From Aquilaria yunnanensis (taxonomy: Eukaryota; Streptophyta; Magnoliopsida; Malvales; Thymelaeaceae): a DNA stretch of 64,000 nt. Under the pieces are notes generated by a model that did no database searches, was not told the origin of the DNA, and saw nothing but the letters and a program-made list of their open reading frames with translations. This document shows, in pieces, positions 1 to 12,829 of this stretch (position 1 is its first letter; every line of letters starts with the position of its first letter). A program made the position numbers and the translations under genes. Where the stretch lies: positions 75,766,001-75,830,000 of the forward strand of contig CM077597.1 in assembly GCA_039654915.1 (NCBI GenBank), in the 5' to 3' direction.

Positions 1-844
1 TGCTCCCTTAGGACCTTTATTCATTTTTTGTAACAAGTTCTTTTGTAAAGAAAATTTTCTTTTTAATGAGAAGTTTATTTCACCATGCCTTCCTATTTTA
101 TATTTTCATATGCCTGCAACGTTTAGTGACTCATTTTGGTGTTTAGCGCAAGTAACGAGCCCTCATAGTTGGCCCTCATCAAGTGTTCCTAAGCACTCAA
201 AAGTTTTGCAAAGCCTTGTTTTTATGTGATGAGAACATGAAGCATTAAAGGAGTGCCTCTTTATTTGTAAGCAATTCAAAATTCATAATGTAAAATAATT
301 GCCTTTATGATAATCTAAGCAAAGTAAGGAGACAAATCATTCGAATGATAATTCCTGGGCAGCTTTTTTCCTTTTGAGGTTATCAATTCATAAACTTCTT
401 CTCTAAGCTTCTTTATGACTAGGTAAGGTTTGTAAAAATTTAGCTTTAGTGCCCCATGCTCTGGGTTCCTGCTTGTCAGTTCAACTTTGATGAGGGCTAG
501 ACCCCCAACTTGAATGTTCTTGCCTTTTATCCTTCGGTCGTGTGTTAAGGCAATTTGCTACCTAAAAGCTTAGGTTCATAAGGTAGGGCAAGAAATCTCC
601 ACAAGTATTAGGACATTAGTTCCGTAAGCCAACATGAATGGTGATTTTCCTATAGGGTGTAGGGGGGTTGTGTAATAATCTTATAGACACTTGGCAGTTC
701 TTCAACCCACCTTCATTTGGCCTCACCCAACCTTTTTTTTAAACCATCCTTTATCGTTCTGTTGGTGACCTCCACCTGCCCGATGGACTAGGGGTGAAAG
801 ACGGAGGTAAAATATAGGTGAATGCTTTTGTCTTCAACGAATTG

Positions 845-1039
845 TCAAACTTGCTGATTGTCAAATTGTTTTCCATTATCAGTTATGATGGCTTTGGGGC
901 ATCCAAAATGACAAATAATATTCTTCCATAGGAACCTAGTGATTTGGGGAATCATGATAGAGGCTAAGGTTTCGACTTCTACCCATTCCATGAAGTAATT
1001 TGTCATCACAATACAATACTTGACTCTCCCTGGGGCCAA
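845..1039 (-). pseudogene. Integrase core fragment of the decayed Tat element
   Basis: A 64-codon open stretch keeps the middle of a retroviral-type integrase core: a beta-strand region with YCIVMTNYF, then WKNIICHFGCP, then DNGKQF, which holds the second catalytic Asp of the D-D-E triad. The equivalent motifs in the younger element are DYFSKW, WKNIVCRFGIP and DNGSQF. The zinc-binding N-terminus (near 1150-1350) and the C-terminal region (near 360-840) are present only as frameshifted traces. It cannot make a working enzyme. Confidence 0.8.
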
Positions 1040-1356
1040 AGGGAGTTATCCAATCAGATCTAACCCCTACATGGTGAATGGCCAAGGGTCCACTGCTAAA
1101 AAGACACCAAAGAAAGGCAGCCTCTATATCCTTAAATTGATCTGGCAATTATGGCATGTCCGAACGAACTCGTTGGCATCTGCTCTGATTGTAGGCCAAA
1201 AAAAGCCCTATCTTAAGGCTTTGTGGGCAAAGGCATTGACATTGATAAATGCTTTCACAATATCCCTAGTGAATCTCTTTAAGAACACGATGCCCCTAAA
1301 GCAAGCTTAGGCATCGCTGCAGAGGGGAGGTAAATCCTCTTCTATACAACTTTCCC

Positions 1357-2060
1357 TTAATGATAAGAAAATTTTTCTACCCAAATCTTGATTTTTGTCA
1401 TCTCTTCGGGAGTTCCACTCAATATACCTTTCTCAACGTATACTTTGATTGGCTCCCTCCAATCATCTTCAGGTGTCATGACATGTATTAAGTGGATTAA
1501 AAGCTTTCCGAGTATTTTCCTCACGGCTTCCTCTCTTCCTTTTGAGAGGGCGTTAGCCCTAGTATTTTGTCTCCTAGGGATCTTCTGAACCTTCACAAGG
1601 TTAAACGTCTTCATTAGCTCTATTGCTGTGTTAAGATATTTGTAAAAGGTGGGCTATTTCGTGCCTGCTGTTCCTGTGGCTTGATTTACTGTTAGCTGAG
1701 AGTCACTGTATATCTTTATTCTCCATAACGCCGCTTGACTAACTATCTGTAGCCCTGTGAGGAGGGCTTCATATTCTGTGATATTATTAGTTACAGGGAA
1801 ATGAAATATGATTTTAAGTGTAGCCTTTAAGTTGAGTGGGCTATTTAGTATGATGCTTGCTCATTGGCACTCAAGGCCTGAGGCCCCATATACATACATT
1901 TCCCAAGTTGGTGTTGTTTTTTTTCTCGTCCTGGGTTTCTATGCCAGACATCATTTCAACCATAAAATCTGCTAAGGCTTATGTCTTAATAGTTTTCCAG
2001 GACTCGTAGTGGATGTCATATTCCCTTAATTCAATGCACCATTTAGCGAGTCTACCGGAT
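1357..2060 (-). pseudogene. RNase H and linker fragments of the decayed Tat element
   Basis: The open stretch 1614-1357 begins in the tail of an RNase H domain (VQKIPRRQNTRANALSKG, matching VENVPRRNNTEADCLAK-type tails of plant gypsy RNase H) and continues into the linker before integrase. Upstream, 2060-1620 shows further RNase H traces, including a region equivalent to the NNVAEYEALIAGL helix, interrupted by stops. Two RNase H-like parts in sequence would suit the Tat lineage, but decay prevents certainty. Confidence 0.6.
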
Positions 2061-2229
2061 TTATCTAATTTCTGTAGGATATCTTGTAAAGGTAAATTTA
2101 TTCCAACGGTAATGTGATAGGCCTAGAAGTACCGTCATAGGTTTTGAGAGACCAGAATAAGAGCTAGGACCACTTTGTGAAGTATAGGGTATCTAGGTTC
2201 AGCCCCTTAAAGGGTCCGGCTAATGTAGT

Positions 2230-3240
2230 ATACAGGCCATTATTTTATCCCATTTTCTCTAACAAGGACAGCGCTAACGAAGCCTTCAGTGACTGCCAAG
2301 TAAAGTATCAGGGGCTCTTCAAGCCTCAGTTGTTTTAATGTGGGGAAGTGTCATAAGTAATCCTTTATCTGCAGGAATGCTTATTGGCATTCATCCGTCT
2401 ATTTGAAGGCTGCTTCCTTATTTAGTATTTAAAAGAATGGCTTACATCAATCACCAAACTATGAGACGAACCATCCCAGCACGGTTAGCCTTCCAGCTTG
2501 CTTTTGGACATCCTTCTTACTCTAAGGGTCAGGCATCATGAGGATGGCCTCAATCTTGTCGAGGTTGACATCGATTTATTTTTCAAAGACCATGTAACTG
2601 AGAAATTTGCTAGCACCTACCCCAAATGTGCACTTTTTGGGGTTCAATTTCATATTATACCGACGCATCCTTTGGAAGGTTTCTCGATCGTCATTAAGAT
2701 GCTGGCTTGTTGCTTTACTTTTAAAAATCATTTAGTCCACGTAGACTTCCATGTTTTTACCTATTTGAATTGTGAAGATGCTGTTCATCAACCTTTGATA
2801 CGTGGATTCGGTGTTTTTTAGGTCGAATATCATTCATCGGTAGCAATAGACAGCCTTGCCTATTGTGAAGGTCATATTCTCTTCATCTTCAGGGCATATC
2901 CAGATTTGATGATAGCCACTGAAAGCATCCATGAAAAATAGTACTTTGAATTTAGATGTGGCATCGACCAATTGATCTATGGATGGCAAGGGATATAGAT
3001 CCTTTAAGCATGCATTGTTGAGATTGGTGTAGTCAATGCATATGCGTCAGTCTCCTTTTTCCTTTTTTACTAATATTATGTTGGCAAGCCATTCAGAGTA
3101 TCACACCTCCAGAATTATTCTGGCCTTCAATAGCCTCTCAACTTCTCCTTTAATGAAATCATGTTTTTTGGGTGCCATATTACATTTTTTTTTATGTACT
3201 GGTCTAGCGAAAAGGTCCACTTATAAGCTATGACTAATGA
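2230..3240 (-). pseudogene. Reverse transcriptase fragment of the decayed Tat element
   Basis: On the minus strand the reverse-transcriptase palm is recognisable around 2735-2755, where the VYVD of the YVDD catalytic box is followed directly by a stop codon. Flanking stretches match the fingers and palm of plant gypsy elements but lie in different frames. Plus-strand open stretches here (2498-2821 and 3036-3233) are antisense shadows. Confidence 0.65.
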
Positions 3241-3616
3241 TTCATGCGTCAATCCTAAGTATCTTAGCAAGGGAGTAGGCAAATGCATCTATATTTGCTT
3301 TAAGAAATTGAGTGAACATCTGGCTTACTTAAGGCGGGAGGTCCTTGCCAATCTTGATCACATTCCTAAGGGCCACTTTTATTAGCTCCATCTTTTGAAG
3401 CAAAGCAGCGTCATCTTCATTTTCCTGGAAGGCTTCCCTATGCCTTTTGGGCTTCACTGATACCGAGGCATTCTCTTTGCCCCTTCACAAGGTTGCTATG
3501 TAACCTCAGTGTGCCATTGCTTGGTTGACAAACATAGTCGTGTCCCCAATGGGGATCACAAAAAACACTGTCGGGCTTTTGACATTAGCCCAAATGTGGA
3601 ATTGCACTTGGGCTGG

Positions 3617-3862
3617 TTAACCCAATATGGCATTATAGGGCAATGAAATGTCGAGGACAAGAAATTCCGCATCATAAGAGTTGCAGGCAAGTTCCCCATT
3701 GTGATATCTTCTTATCAGCATCAATGAGACCTTGATGGTCTTGATGGTGGGGACCTCATCATTGCTTATCCCAAAGGTGGGTCTGCTGATGGGTGACATG
3801 GAGGATCTCTTAACTTTAATTTTCTTCAACAGGTTAAAGAAAATAACATTGACGTTGGCCAC
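3617..3862 (-). pseudogene. Retropepsin-region fragment of the decayed Tat element
   Basis: An 81-codon open stretch matches the C-terminal half of a gypsy aspartic protease region, including PTFGI, a run equivalent to GWIDLPLMMKG in the younger element, and the closing SLPYNAILG motif that precedes the reverse transcriptase. The active-site loop upstream is not intact. Confidence 0.65.
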
Positions 3863-3976
3863 TGTATCCAGGTAATTTTTACGTAAAAGTTGTTGATGCG
3901 TTCCTTAAAGACGAGTGGGTCCAGGTGTGAGACCACTACCTAGGATCCATCTGCCCTAGTTATGACTTGGTATGGG

Positions 3977-5106
3977 TCAATTGCCTCGAGTTGTGCAAGT
4001 TTTTTCTTCTATCTCTTCTGAGATGCTAAGGCATCTCTTTTGATGATCATATGGACCACCTTTGCTGGGGGTTTGGCGTTTCAGCATTCTCCTAAAGAGC
4101 GAGGTCTTTCTGCCCTTGCCATTATTGCCCTCATCGTCTCTTCTATGAGGCTTCTCTTCCTGCATAAAGCAAAGGGATGTTTGATTGAACAGGTACTCTT
4201 TCAGCTTGCCTTTCTGGATCATTTCCTTAAACAAATTCTTTAGTTGCAAGAATTCCTCAATATCATGCCCTCTGTCTTTCTAGTATCTGCAGTATTTTTT
4301 GTGGTCTTTTTTGCGCCATGAGGGCATTGTTGGCTGCCACCTAGGGATCTGGTTCTTCTTTTTAAGGGCATAGAGAATGTTCAACCTTGTTTCTTTGAAG
4401 GACAAGAGGATGGGCTCCGGTCGAGAGTATTCTCTACCCATCTTCCAGGATTCACTTTCTTTTGGCTTTAGGATGATTCCTAGGAATCGTTGAGCAATTA
4501 AGTCCCTCGGTATACATGTATCTTATGGCTTGGTCAATGAATTCCTCCAGGTCCTTCACGGGGTTTTCATGAAGGTCCCAAGTTACTCTTAAATCTCGGG
4601 CTAGCCCCTAGGTGATGGCTACTAGGTGTAGCCTTGGAAATAGCCATTGCACTTGTATTGCCTCAGCATTGAACCTCCAGCTGTAGTCTCTTAAGGGCTC
4701 ATTGCGGCCTTACTAAATTTTTAGTAGGTGGGCCACCATTTTTGGAGTCGGCCGACTTCCTAAGAAATGTCTTAGGAACACTTGGGAGAGATCCCCGAAT
4801 AAGGCAAAACGGCGCCCCAACTGGTCCCAAACCAAAAAGTAGTGGCTCATATTAATGTAGAGCTAAATGCTCACCACATGATGCGTCGGAGGCCTTTTCA
4901 AGTCTCATTAAGGTAGCATACCTTTGTAGATGCTTTACGGGGTCCGCGAGGCCATCGTATAAGTAAATTTTTGGCATGCGGAACCCCTCAGGAATAAAGG
5001 AATTCATTATTTCTTCTGAGAATGGTTGAAGCCATAGGTACTCCATATTTATGCCCATTGTAAAGCCCTCCTTTGGGTGCTCTAGGGCCCGAATGTGCTG
5101 CTTCAT
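3977..5106 (-). pseudogene. gag fragments of the decayed Tat element
   Basis: Two open pieces (5106-4852 and 4249-3977) and the frameshifted DNA between them match a plant gypsy Gag. The first contains FRMPKIYLYDGLADPVKHLQ, the conserved start of the retrotransposon gag domain (compare FRVPRLEIYDGRTDPQAHL in the younger element). The second corresponds to the basic, charged tail. Stops and indels break the frame repeatedly. Confidence 0.75.
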
Positions 5107-5548
5107 ATGGTCAAGTCTTTATAAGATTGTGTTGATGTCTCTAAGACCATCCGAGTGTTCCAGGAATTATTGTCTTTTATGGGTTTGTGCCCTCGTAGGT
5201 CGACCTTATGGAGGCCCTACGTAAGGTCCCTCCGCTAGATGATTCTCGATGGCCTCTTCTAGAGCCTTAAGTAAGGCCCTTTAAATTTCTTACTGGACCG
5301 TCACCTTTAATTGCTCGAACAAAGCATGCTGTAATGCTTAGAATTGCTGATCATTCAAGGGGTGCAGGGCCCTTGCCCTTAGAGTGTCGTAGGATTCTCT
5401 AGGTCACTTCCCACTGCGTTTCTTCACCTATGAGCCCTATGAACCTTTCAGGGCTATAGCTTTCCAGCTAAGTCTCATGTAGGTTTTCATTCTCTATTCG
5501 TGATCTCCGTGTGTTCACTATATTGGGTTCCGATAGATGGCACCAAGT

Positions 5549-5935
5549 TGATAGGGAAAGTGATAGGATAAGCTGAGCCCAAGAGCTTGGTGAACAGCAG
5601 ATCAAAATCCTGCATGCAAAGACAATGCCAGAGCACTGGGATGTGCTCTCGGGGGAAAGCCTCTAATGCTTAAGTTAGTTTTCCGGCAAATAATAGCAGT
5701 GAGCAAAGGATGAGAGCCAAGAGAATTTACCTCGAGACTAGTGAAAGGTTTATATAGTCAAGGTGTGCTCTGGTTAGTGCGCTTTGGGGATAGAAATTTC
5801 ATAGCTTATCCCGTATTTGTGGGATATAGTTTCCTTCTAAGAGGGAATTCCCTTTAGGGCCTATCTGGGCTTCAAGGGATGACCCAGCCCTTATATGTCC
5901 AGATTTAGGCCCTTAGGCCCGTTTGCTACTGGTTA
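5549..5935 (-). repeat. 5' LTR of the decayed Tat element (boundaries approximate)
   Basis: On the minus strand this block ends at 5549, immediately before a tRNA-primer-like site starting TGGTGCC (5545 downward to about 5528). A TATA-like stretch (ACTATATAAACC on the minus strand, about 5745-5757) lies inside it, as expected for an LTR promoter. The outer edge near 5935 is an estimate, because no target duplication or second LTR is available. Confidence 0.5.
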
Positions 5936-6556
5936 TAATACTAAATTCCTATGCATTCATATTTGATATTGATACACAAAACTCTTCAAATATGAAACAT
6001 ATTTTGAAAATTTCTAATTTTTTTGAAAAATAGTATTATTTTATTAAGTTTACTAAGTTAATTTTTATTTATTTGATTAATAATAATTTTAACGTATTTC
6101 TAATATTTAAAATTTAAACATAATTTTACCATTTAACAATTCTTTATATTAGGAAAATAAGATTATTATTTAAAAATAAAAATTTTAAAAACTTTGGTGA
6201 TTATTTTAGGTGTTTTCTATAAGTTTTTTTATGGCAAAAAACTAAAAAATGCTACTAAATTTAAAATTTTGTTACAAACATGAATTTGATTTATATGGCT
6301 ATTAAACATGCCTAAAACATGATATTTATCAATTTATTTACTTTTTAAACTTTAAATATTTTTATCAGAACCTAAAAGTGCAAGATAATATATATAATAA
6401 AAAGTGTAAAGATATAAAGTGGCTAAAACCTAAATTATAAGTTATTAGTTTTCCTATCTGCTAACAAGGATCTAAGTATGTCGTAGCCAATTTAAATAGA
6501 TATTTAAGGGTATTATAATACTAGAAACATAATAAGAGAGAAAACATGCAAAGTGA
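5936..6556. other. AT-rich spacer, no gene seen
   Basis: Very AT-rich DNA with poly-A and poly-T runs and no open frame of note. I see no repeat relationship to the rest of the window. Confidence 0.6.
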
Positions 6557-7121
6557 GGAAATTTCAAAAAACACCTTAACGTTTAGTGAATCCTTCACTT
6601 ACCCCCATTTATGTTTGAGAATCCTTCACTTTACCCCCTAAGGTTTAATAGATCCTTCACTTAGCCCCCTCTCATAATAGTGAGGATCAAAATGCTCTTT
6701 CCTTATCTCTTTAGATAGGCTGAATTGACCATAATGCCCTTAGAAAATAATAACACTTTGTTAAATTAACTAAAAATTTATACAAAATTATATGTGATAA
6801 AAATTATTTTTTAATTAGTAGCAACAACAACAACAACAATAATCTAATCCAATTCAACAAAAAAATAAAAATAGAGAAATAATTTATAAGATTTCAATAA
6901 GAAATGAGTTATGGAATATGAAAAGAGGGGTTTGGTAATGTTAGTGCCTAACTTTCTATCATTAAGACAAACACATCACATTTTTCTGATTACATCCTTT
7001 TTTTTTTATACTCCATAACTCATTTTTCATTGAAACAGTAGAAATTTATTCTTTGTTCTTATTTTTTATTGAATTGGTTTAGATTATATTGTTACTATTG
7101 CTGCTGCTACTACTATTGTTG

Positions 7122-7152
<31 letters not shown>

Positions 7153-7667
7153 CATCATTATTATTATTACCACTACTACTACTATGCTCTTAATGGACAA
7201 TATACTTCTAACTTATTGTAACAATTATTTTTTCCAAACACTTTTAGCTGTTAAAAAAATATATTTAATTATCAATTTGTCTCACATATTTTACATTCAA
7301 TTACATACTACATTTTGTTACTATATTTCAAATACTACAATTGAGACACAATTCTGAAAGTGTAGTGCTATTTATACTAAGTTTGACAGGCAAAATTTAT
7401 TGATAATAAAAAAAAATGATTTTTGTCACATATAATTTTGTACAAGTTTTTAGTTAATTTAGCAAAGTGTTATTGTCTATTATGGTATTATCTTCAATTC
7501 AACCTATCTAAGGAGACAAGAAAAGGACATTTTGGCCTTCAACATTATAAGAGGGGGTAAGTGAAGGATCTATTAAACTTCAGGGGGTAAAATGAATGAT
7601 CCCCAAATAGAAGGAGGATAAGTGAAGTTTCTATTAAATCTCAGGACTTTTTTTTCTTGAAATTTCC
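6557..7667. mobile_element. Foldback / long inverted-repeat element, non-coding
   Basis: The first 200 bases or so (from GGAAATTTC at 6557) match, in reverse complement and by eye at roughly 75-80%, the last 180 bases ending at 7667. Both arms carry a repeated phrase with CCTTCACTTACCCCC-like and TTAATAGATCC-like words. The match continues inwards (6745-6815 against 7380-7480; 6820-6930 against 6990-7110), so nearly the whole element is a palindrome. The right arm also holds about 270 extra bases (7110-7390) with a TTA/TAC microsatellite. No coding capacity and no clear target duplication were found. It could be a MULE-type or other foldback MITE. Confidence 0.7.
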
Positions 7668-7799
7668 CTAAATGATAGTCTTTTGGAAATTTACTATGTT
7701 GGCCACTAACTTACTTTGACAGCTAAACTTAGTTAATGTCAACACGTATGACCTAAGTTTTTCCTAGAATAAAAAAATGTCTTTAATGTATAAAATTTG

Positions 7800-8022
7800 G
7801 GGTAAAATCCGCCATGGGTCACCTAGCTTATTTTTTTGTCCTATACGGGTACCTTACCTTTATTTTGTCCTACCGAGGTACCCATGCTGTTATAGCGCGT
7901 CCTACTGGGGTACTTTTTGTCAGTTGCGTCGTTAAGGTTGACGGAAAATGATGACATGGACTCATTTTCCCCCACACCTGGCCCCAGGACGCCACGGTGG
8001 ACCATTATTAAGCAGGAAGAAC
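7800..8022 (+). repeat. Left terminal inverted repeat of the MULE
   Basis: 223 bases matching the reverse complement of 13066-13288 with only scattered substitutions. The match stops within the GAAGAAC-like word near 8022. Confidence 0.9.
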
Positions 8023-8162
8023 GATGACAAGGACAATGAAGGCTTTGGGTCCTTTTAGAGCGAGAGGTTGGGGTGGAATCCAGAAGTGGCGGGAAGTTGG
8101 GGCAAAAGAAAAAGAGAAAAAGAAGGGAGACAAGGCTGTTAGTCCGAGGAGGCTTACATGAC

Positions 8163-8747
8163 ATGGCGAGTCCGGTGAATTCGTTAGCCAGTTCATCAGC
8201 CAGCGTCGGAGGAGAGGGAGGATTGTGGCCTTACTGTAGATGCGGCATCCCTGCAGCGCTCAAGTCAGCTTGGACAGAGCAAAACGCTGGACGAAGATTC
8301 TTTGGGTGTAGGAATTATGGGGTATGTGTATCATTGTTGTGTTGGTGAGCTGGGGATTTTGTTTGGAAATTGATATGTTTTGTGTTTATGGTGTAGAGTC
8401 GGATGTGTTGTCGCTTCCACCAGTGGCACGATGAGCCAACCCCAGAGAGATTGAAGGGTTTGATAGTTGGACTGCGGAGGAGGATGGACGTGTCAAAGAA
8501 AGATGTGAAAAGGCTTCAGTCAAGGGTGGAAGAAGCTGAGAAAGAACTGAAGAGGGAGATCGATAGAGTTGAGGAAACACAAGCAGAGGTCTACAGACTT
8601 ACGGAAAGGGAGGATAAATTGAAGAGGAAGGTGAGAGAAGTGGAGAGAAAGATGAAGATAATAGAGGTGGCCTTGATTCTGTCATGGGTGCTATTTTTTT
8701 TCTACATTTCAAAGGTGGCAGTTGGGTGCGATGGTGTAGGGGAGTAA
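8163..8747 (+). CDS. GRF-type zinc-finger protein with C-terminal membrane anchor (MULE passenger gene)
   Basis: Two exons are inferred: 8163-8321 and 8397-8747, with donor GTATGT and acceptor TAG, both in phase 0. The 169-residue product has a GRF zinc finger split by the intron: YCRCG, then WTEQNAGRRFFGCRNYG, then CCRFHQWHD. This gives the CxC...C...C ligands and the GRRF and FxxWxD signatures. Residues about 75-140 are a charged coiled coil, and a hydrophobic segment (VALILSWVLFFFY) follows near the C-terminus. Short GRF-finger proteins with a terminal membrane segment are common in plant genomes; their role is unknown and may involve nucleic-acid binding. The start at 8163 follows a one-base-offset ATG at 8158 that opens only a tiny ORF. 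It is transcribed away from the left terminal repeat. Confidence 0.72.
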
Positions 8748-9221
8748 GTGAGAGTAATGGCGAAGTAGGAATGGTGTAATGTGTAGATGGAGAAGGTGAG
8801 AGGTAGTAATGTAGTGGTAGTGGCAGGGGTGTTTAATGTGCATTTATAAGTGGCGTATGTTTGTGTTGGCTATAAAAGTAGCACTTATGCGTTATACAAA
8901 ATGCATTTCTAGGTTATTGCGTTATTGGGGTTAAGTCAAACAGTTATGGAGAAACAAAGATGCAGCTAAAACACAAAAGTAGAAACAGATAATTTGGCTC
9001 AAATGACATTATCTGATCATTTCCAAAGTGTGGATGAATCACACACTTAGGCTCCAAAGTAATAACATTTATACATATCCAAAATGCACTCAAAAGTGTG
9101 CCCTACATGTACATCAAAATGTGCAACCACAGAAATGTGCAACCACAGAGTTTTTCCCTACCCACATTATAGCAAAAGTCTGACCTAAACAGACATCAAA
9201 ATCTAAGAACCCAAGTTAGAA
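8748..9221. other. Intergenic stretch inside the MULE
   Basis: Probable 3' flanks of the convergent GRF and transposase genes. AT-rich, with no open frame or repeat that I can support. Confidence 0.6.
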
Positions 9222-12200
9222 CTATTTCCCTCCAGCTGGTGTCCAAGGGTGGCCTCTGCTTCCTTTTGGACGACCCCTTGTTCTCCTTGATTGGGAACTT
9301 CCATTCATTGGCGTTTGTGTTTCCTGTGATGATCTGCTATCAACAAATACAGATGTCCTCCTAACTCCTTCACTTGACTCTGTGTGTCTGACGCCTTGAC
9401 TTGGCTCCCTCATTGGCTCTGTCTGGCTAGGCTGAGTGTTGATACTACCTGCATGGCTTGCATTTGAAGTCTCCACCTATAGGTCATCTGAATGTCAGTC
9501 TTATATGATGGTTAAACAAATGTTAATTTGTTTACTAGTTAACTTACATTGTTTCTCAGTGACTGGGAGTTTGTCCCCCTTCTCACTCTGGCTGTCCTCT
9601 GTCCAGATGGTGCACTACTGCTGCCTTTTCCCTTACAAGTAGTTTTGTTGTGGCCAGGTTTTTTGCAAATTGAGCAATGCACAAGCATCCCAGTTTTTCT
9701 CATTTTGTTTGTGCATTCCGGTTCACCCTGCTCCCTTCTTCTCTTTTTTTTAAGTCTGCCCCTCTTGACAACAACATGATTTGGAGGTTTTATAGGGTTA
9801 TGACCCATATCTTCCCACTGATCAGCACTTCTTATTGGATGTATGAGATTCCCATATATCAACTTATGTGTGTCCACAGTATAACACTCATCCACATATT
9901 CTTCTGGATTACCCCTATGCATGGCTAGTGCTGAACATGCATGGATGCATGGAATACCAGTCAGTTCCCACTTCCTACAAGAGCATTTTCTATCCTCTAT
10001 GTCAACCACATGCTGGTCAGTTGGGGTGGTGACTTGGAATTTAGTTCCTCCTGACTCCATAGGCCAACAATTTCTTGAAAATTCTATGTTCCGATTCAAC
10101 TTTTTCAAAATTTTTGGACACAATCTCCCTGTCCACCTGCCCTGGATTTCTCTCTTCTTGGCAATCCTCACCATTATCTTACATCTAACAATCTCTAACA
10201 TTGTTAGGATAGGCTTATCTCTAGCATCAATGATGAATCGATTAAAACACTCACACATGTTGTTTAGTAAGATATCACATTTAGGAAATTCCATGAAAAA
10301 TGCTCTTGACCAATAGCATGGATCCACTTCCTTCATCCATGCCCAAGCATTTGAATCCAATCCCTTAAGTAATTCCATCTTACGTTTGAACTCACCTTCA
10401 TATGTTGCCCTTGCTACTCCCCACACTGCATCTCTCAGTGCAACCCCAGGATAGCTACCTTTGAAGTTGTTATACAAGTGTCTCACACAGAATCTCTTCT
10501 CTGCATCTGGAAATTGTTCCTCCACAGCAGGAATCAAGCCCTACCATCATGCATGTAATATGTTACAACAGATCAATGATGCAATTTAAAGGAAACTGGC
10601 AACAAATAAGATATAATTTACCTTTTGTCTATCTGACATTATAGTCCACTTGTGTGTCTCAGAGATCCCTAGTGCATTTGATAGCAGAAACAGAAACCAA
10701 CCCCATGACTCCCTACTCTCACTTTCTACTACTGCATATGCAATTGGCCATATGCAATCATTAGAATCAATCCCCACTGCTGACAGCAATTGTCCTCCAT
10801 AAACACCTTTCAAAAAACATCCATCTATACTTATAATTGGCCTACAGCCAGCCAAGAAGCCATTTATAGCTCCACTTATGCATATGAACACCCTCTGAAA
10901 GATGCAATTATCAAGCCCTAACATCAACACACTACTAGGGTTTGTCTTCCTCAGCTCACTTCCATAATTTGGGAGTTTAGCATACTGCTCTTCCTCATCC
11001 CCCCTTATCCTCCGCAATGCAAGCTTCTTCCCTCTCTGTGCTTTTGACCTATGAATTCTGATGTTGAATTCCCTTCTGATATGATCTACAAGGGCTGCTA
11101 GTGGTATCCCAGGATGTGATTTTATGACCTCAAGGTATTCATCAGCTATCCACTCAAAAGTTGCCCATTTATTTTTCACCACCCTGGCACATGAATGATC
11201 ATGGTCTACTCTCTTAATTTGTACTTGTGGTCCGTCCTTATACTTTCCTGCTGTTAGCAAAAAAGGACACCCTGGCTGGCAGACAACCCTTAACCTCCTC
11301 TTATCATTATAAGCAAACTCCACTCCAACTCTGTTCCTTATTGAATACTGCTTCACAGCCTTCCTTAAAATATCAAATGATGGAAACACCATTCTCAATT
11401 CAAACTTAGGATCCTTCATATCTGTTTCAGGGTTAAATAAGGGAACACTTTCAAGCTCATCCTCACTATTTTCATGCACACTTCCCGGGCCATCATCTGA
11501 GGATGAATAATCTGAGGACCTTTCCTCAAAGGTGTACCCCATACACCTGTTGGCTTGACCACCATGACCATCTGACCTTGACGTGCCCTGTTCTGAAGCC
11601 CTGTTTTCCTCAGGCCCATTACTACCGCCTCTCATCTGCATATTACAAATACCAGGATCAATCCCAACTCTGATATTCATACCTTCATCTTCCTGTCCAA
11701 TTTCATTATCTGTCTCATAAAACTCACTTGTGCAACTCTCACTGTCTTCTTCACCTTCATAGTCCACATCCTCACTCTCCTCATCCTCATCTCCTTTATC
11801 CTTTCTTTCTGAGATGTCCAATTCTGCCCCACTTATGCCCTGCCCATCATCCTCTATTTCTCCAGCAACAATTTCTGGCCCTACTGTGCTCACATCATCA
11901 CTTCCTCTAACACTCCCCACCCTTTCTTCCACCTGCTCTGATTGAACACCTTGACTAGTCCCCAAATCATCTTCCTCTCTCCCATACTCACTATTATCAC
12001 CAACGTCACCAACGCCATCAACCACTGCCTCATCTCTTCCTTCAAATCCCACACTACAGCTAGGTAGACTGAGCCTTGTACCTCCAACTGAAAGTTTAGC
12101 TTTTCCATTATTCTGACCCCTAACCCTTCTGAAACTTATATTTGATTGTTCCTCAGGTACATCTTCACTGTCTAACTCCACTAACCTAGCCTTTGGGAGT

Positions 12201-12625
12201 GTCAAGGATGATTTAATATGTTCCACGTAAGCTTTCTCCTGCTCAATCATCTCCTCCGGAGTTAATGATACCACATACATGGATATTTTGTGCTCTTGTG
12301 GTAAGTGTGCATTCACCATATCCATAACGTCCCTGCCACTCTTCAAGTCTTTCAGCTTCCCCCCCAAATCTACTTCATCAGCCCCGACCACCCTCCAGTA
12401 ATAGTTCATAAACCCTGAATACCCACATTCTTCAACCATTTCGTCAATGTCCACCATGCATACCTTCTCCATGTGAACCAGGTCAAAATGATCTACATAT
12501 CCCCCAACATATGCCTTCCATGGCAGATTGGTGAAGTACCCTCCATGATGGATTTTTATACTAAACCATGGATCACATTCCTCTGCAAGTTTAACAAAAA
12601 AACAAAACGAAACAAAACAAAACAC
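9222..12625 (-). CDS. MuDR/MULE-family transposase
   Basis: Three exons on the minus strand: from 12582 or 12580 to 10622, then 10540-9548, then 9476-9222. All introns are GT-AG and in phase 0. The product is about 1070 residues. Order: an N-terminal plant-MULE domain (IKIHHGGYF start), a long acidic linker, a MuDR DNA-binding region (FELRMVFPSFDILRKAVKQY), then the MULE catalytic domain with Asp in SIDGCFLKG, Asp in IMSDRQKG and Glu in NNMCECFN. A SWIM zinc finger (CSCRKWELTGIPCIHA), a zinc knuckle (CSICKKPGHNKTTC) and an AT-hook-like tail (RTRGRPKGSRG) follow. It would bind the terminal repeats and cut and paste the element in the nucleus. The frame is open upstream to 12625 only by reading through a polypyrimidine/CAG acceptor, so a tiny first exon (possibly 12824-12807, MGTGNI) is more likely. 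Confidence 0.88.
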
Positions 12626-12829
12626 ACTTCATCTCATAACACGACAAACAAACAAACAGTCAACTACATTTCCATAAAAAATTAATCTACTGGTCCCCCC
12701 CCTTAACCCCACAACTATCCATCTCCCTAACTTCCACACCAAACAAAACACCAACATCGATCACATCACCAAACAATTACAACACAACATGATTAACAAC
12801 ACTTACTATATTACCAGTCCCCATCGTCC

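Larger units (their letters stand above)
1..5935 (-). mobile_element. Decayed Ty3/gypsy (Tat-lineage) LTR retrotransposon, left end outside window
   Basis: Read on the minus strand, the order is LTR (5549-5935), primer-binding site, gag (5106-3977), protease (3862-3617), reverse transcriptase (about 3240-2500), RNase H (about 2050-1400) and integrase (about 1360-360). This is the gypsy order, with integrase last. Every domain is broken by stops and frameshifts; the longest open stretch is about 107 codons and belongs to no real gene. The integrase piece resembles that of the young Tat element at 20084-31171, so both are likely the same broad lineage. The second LTR is not in the window. The high density of breaks points to an old insertion. 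Confidence 0.85.
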
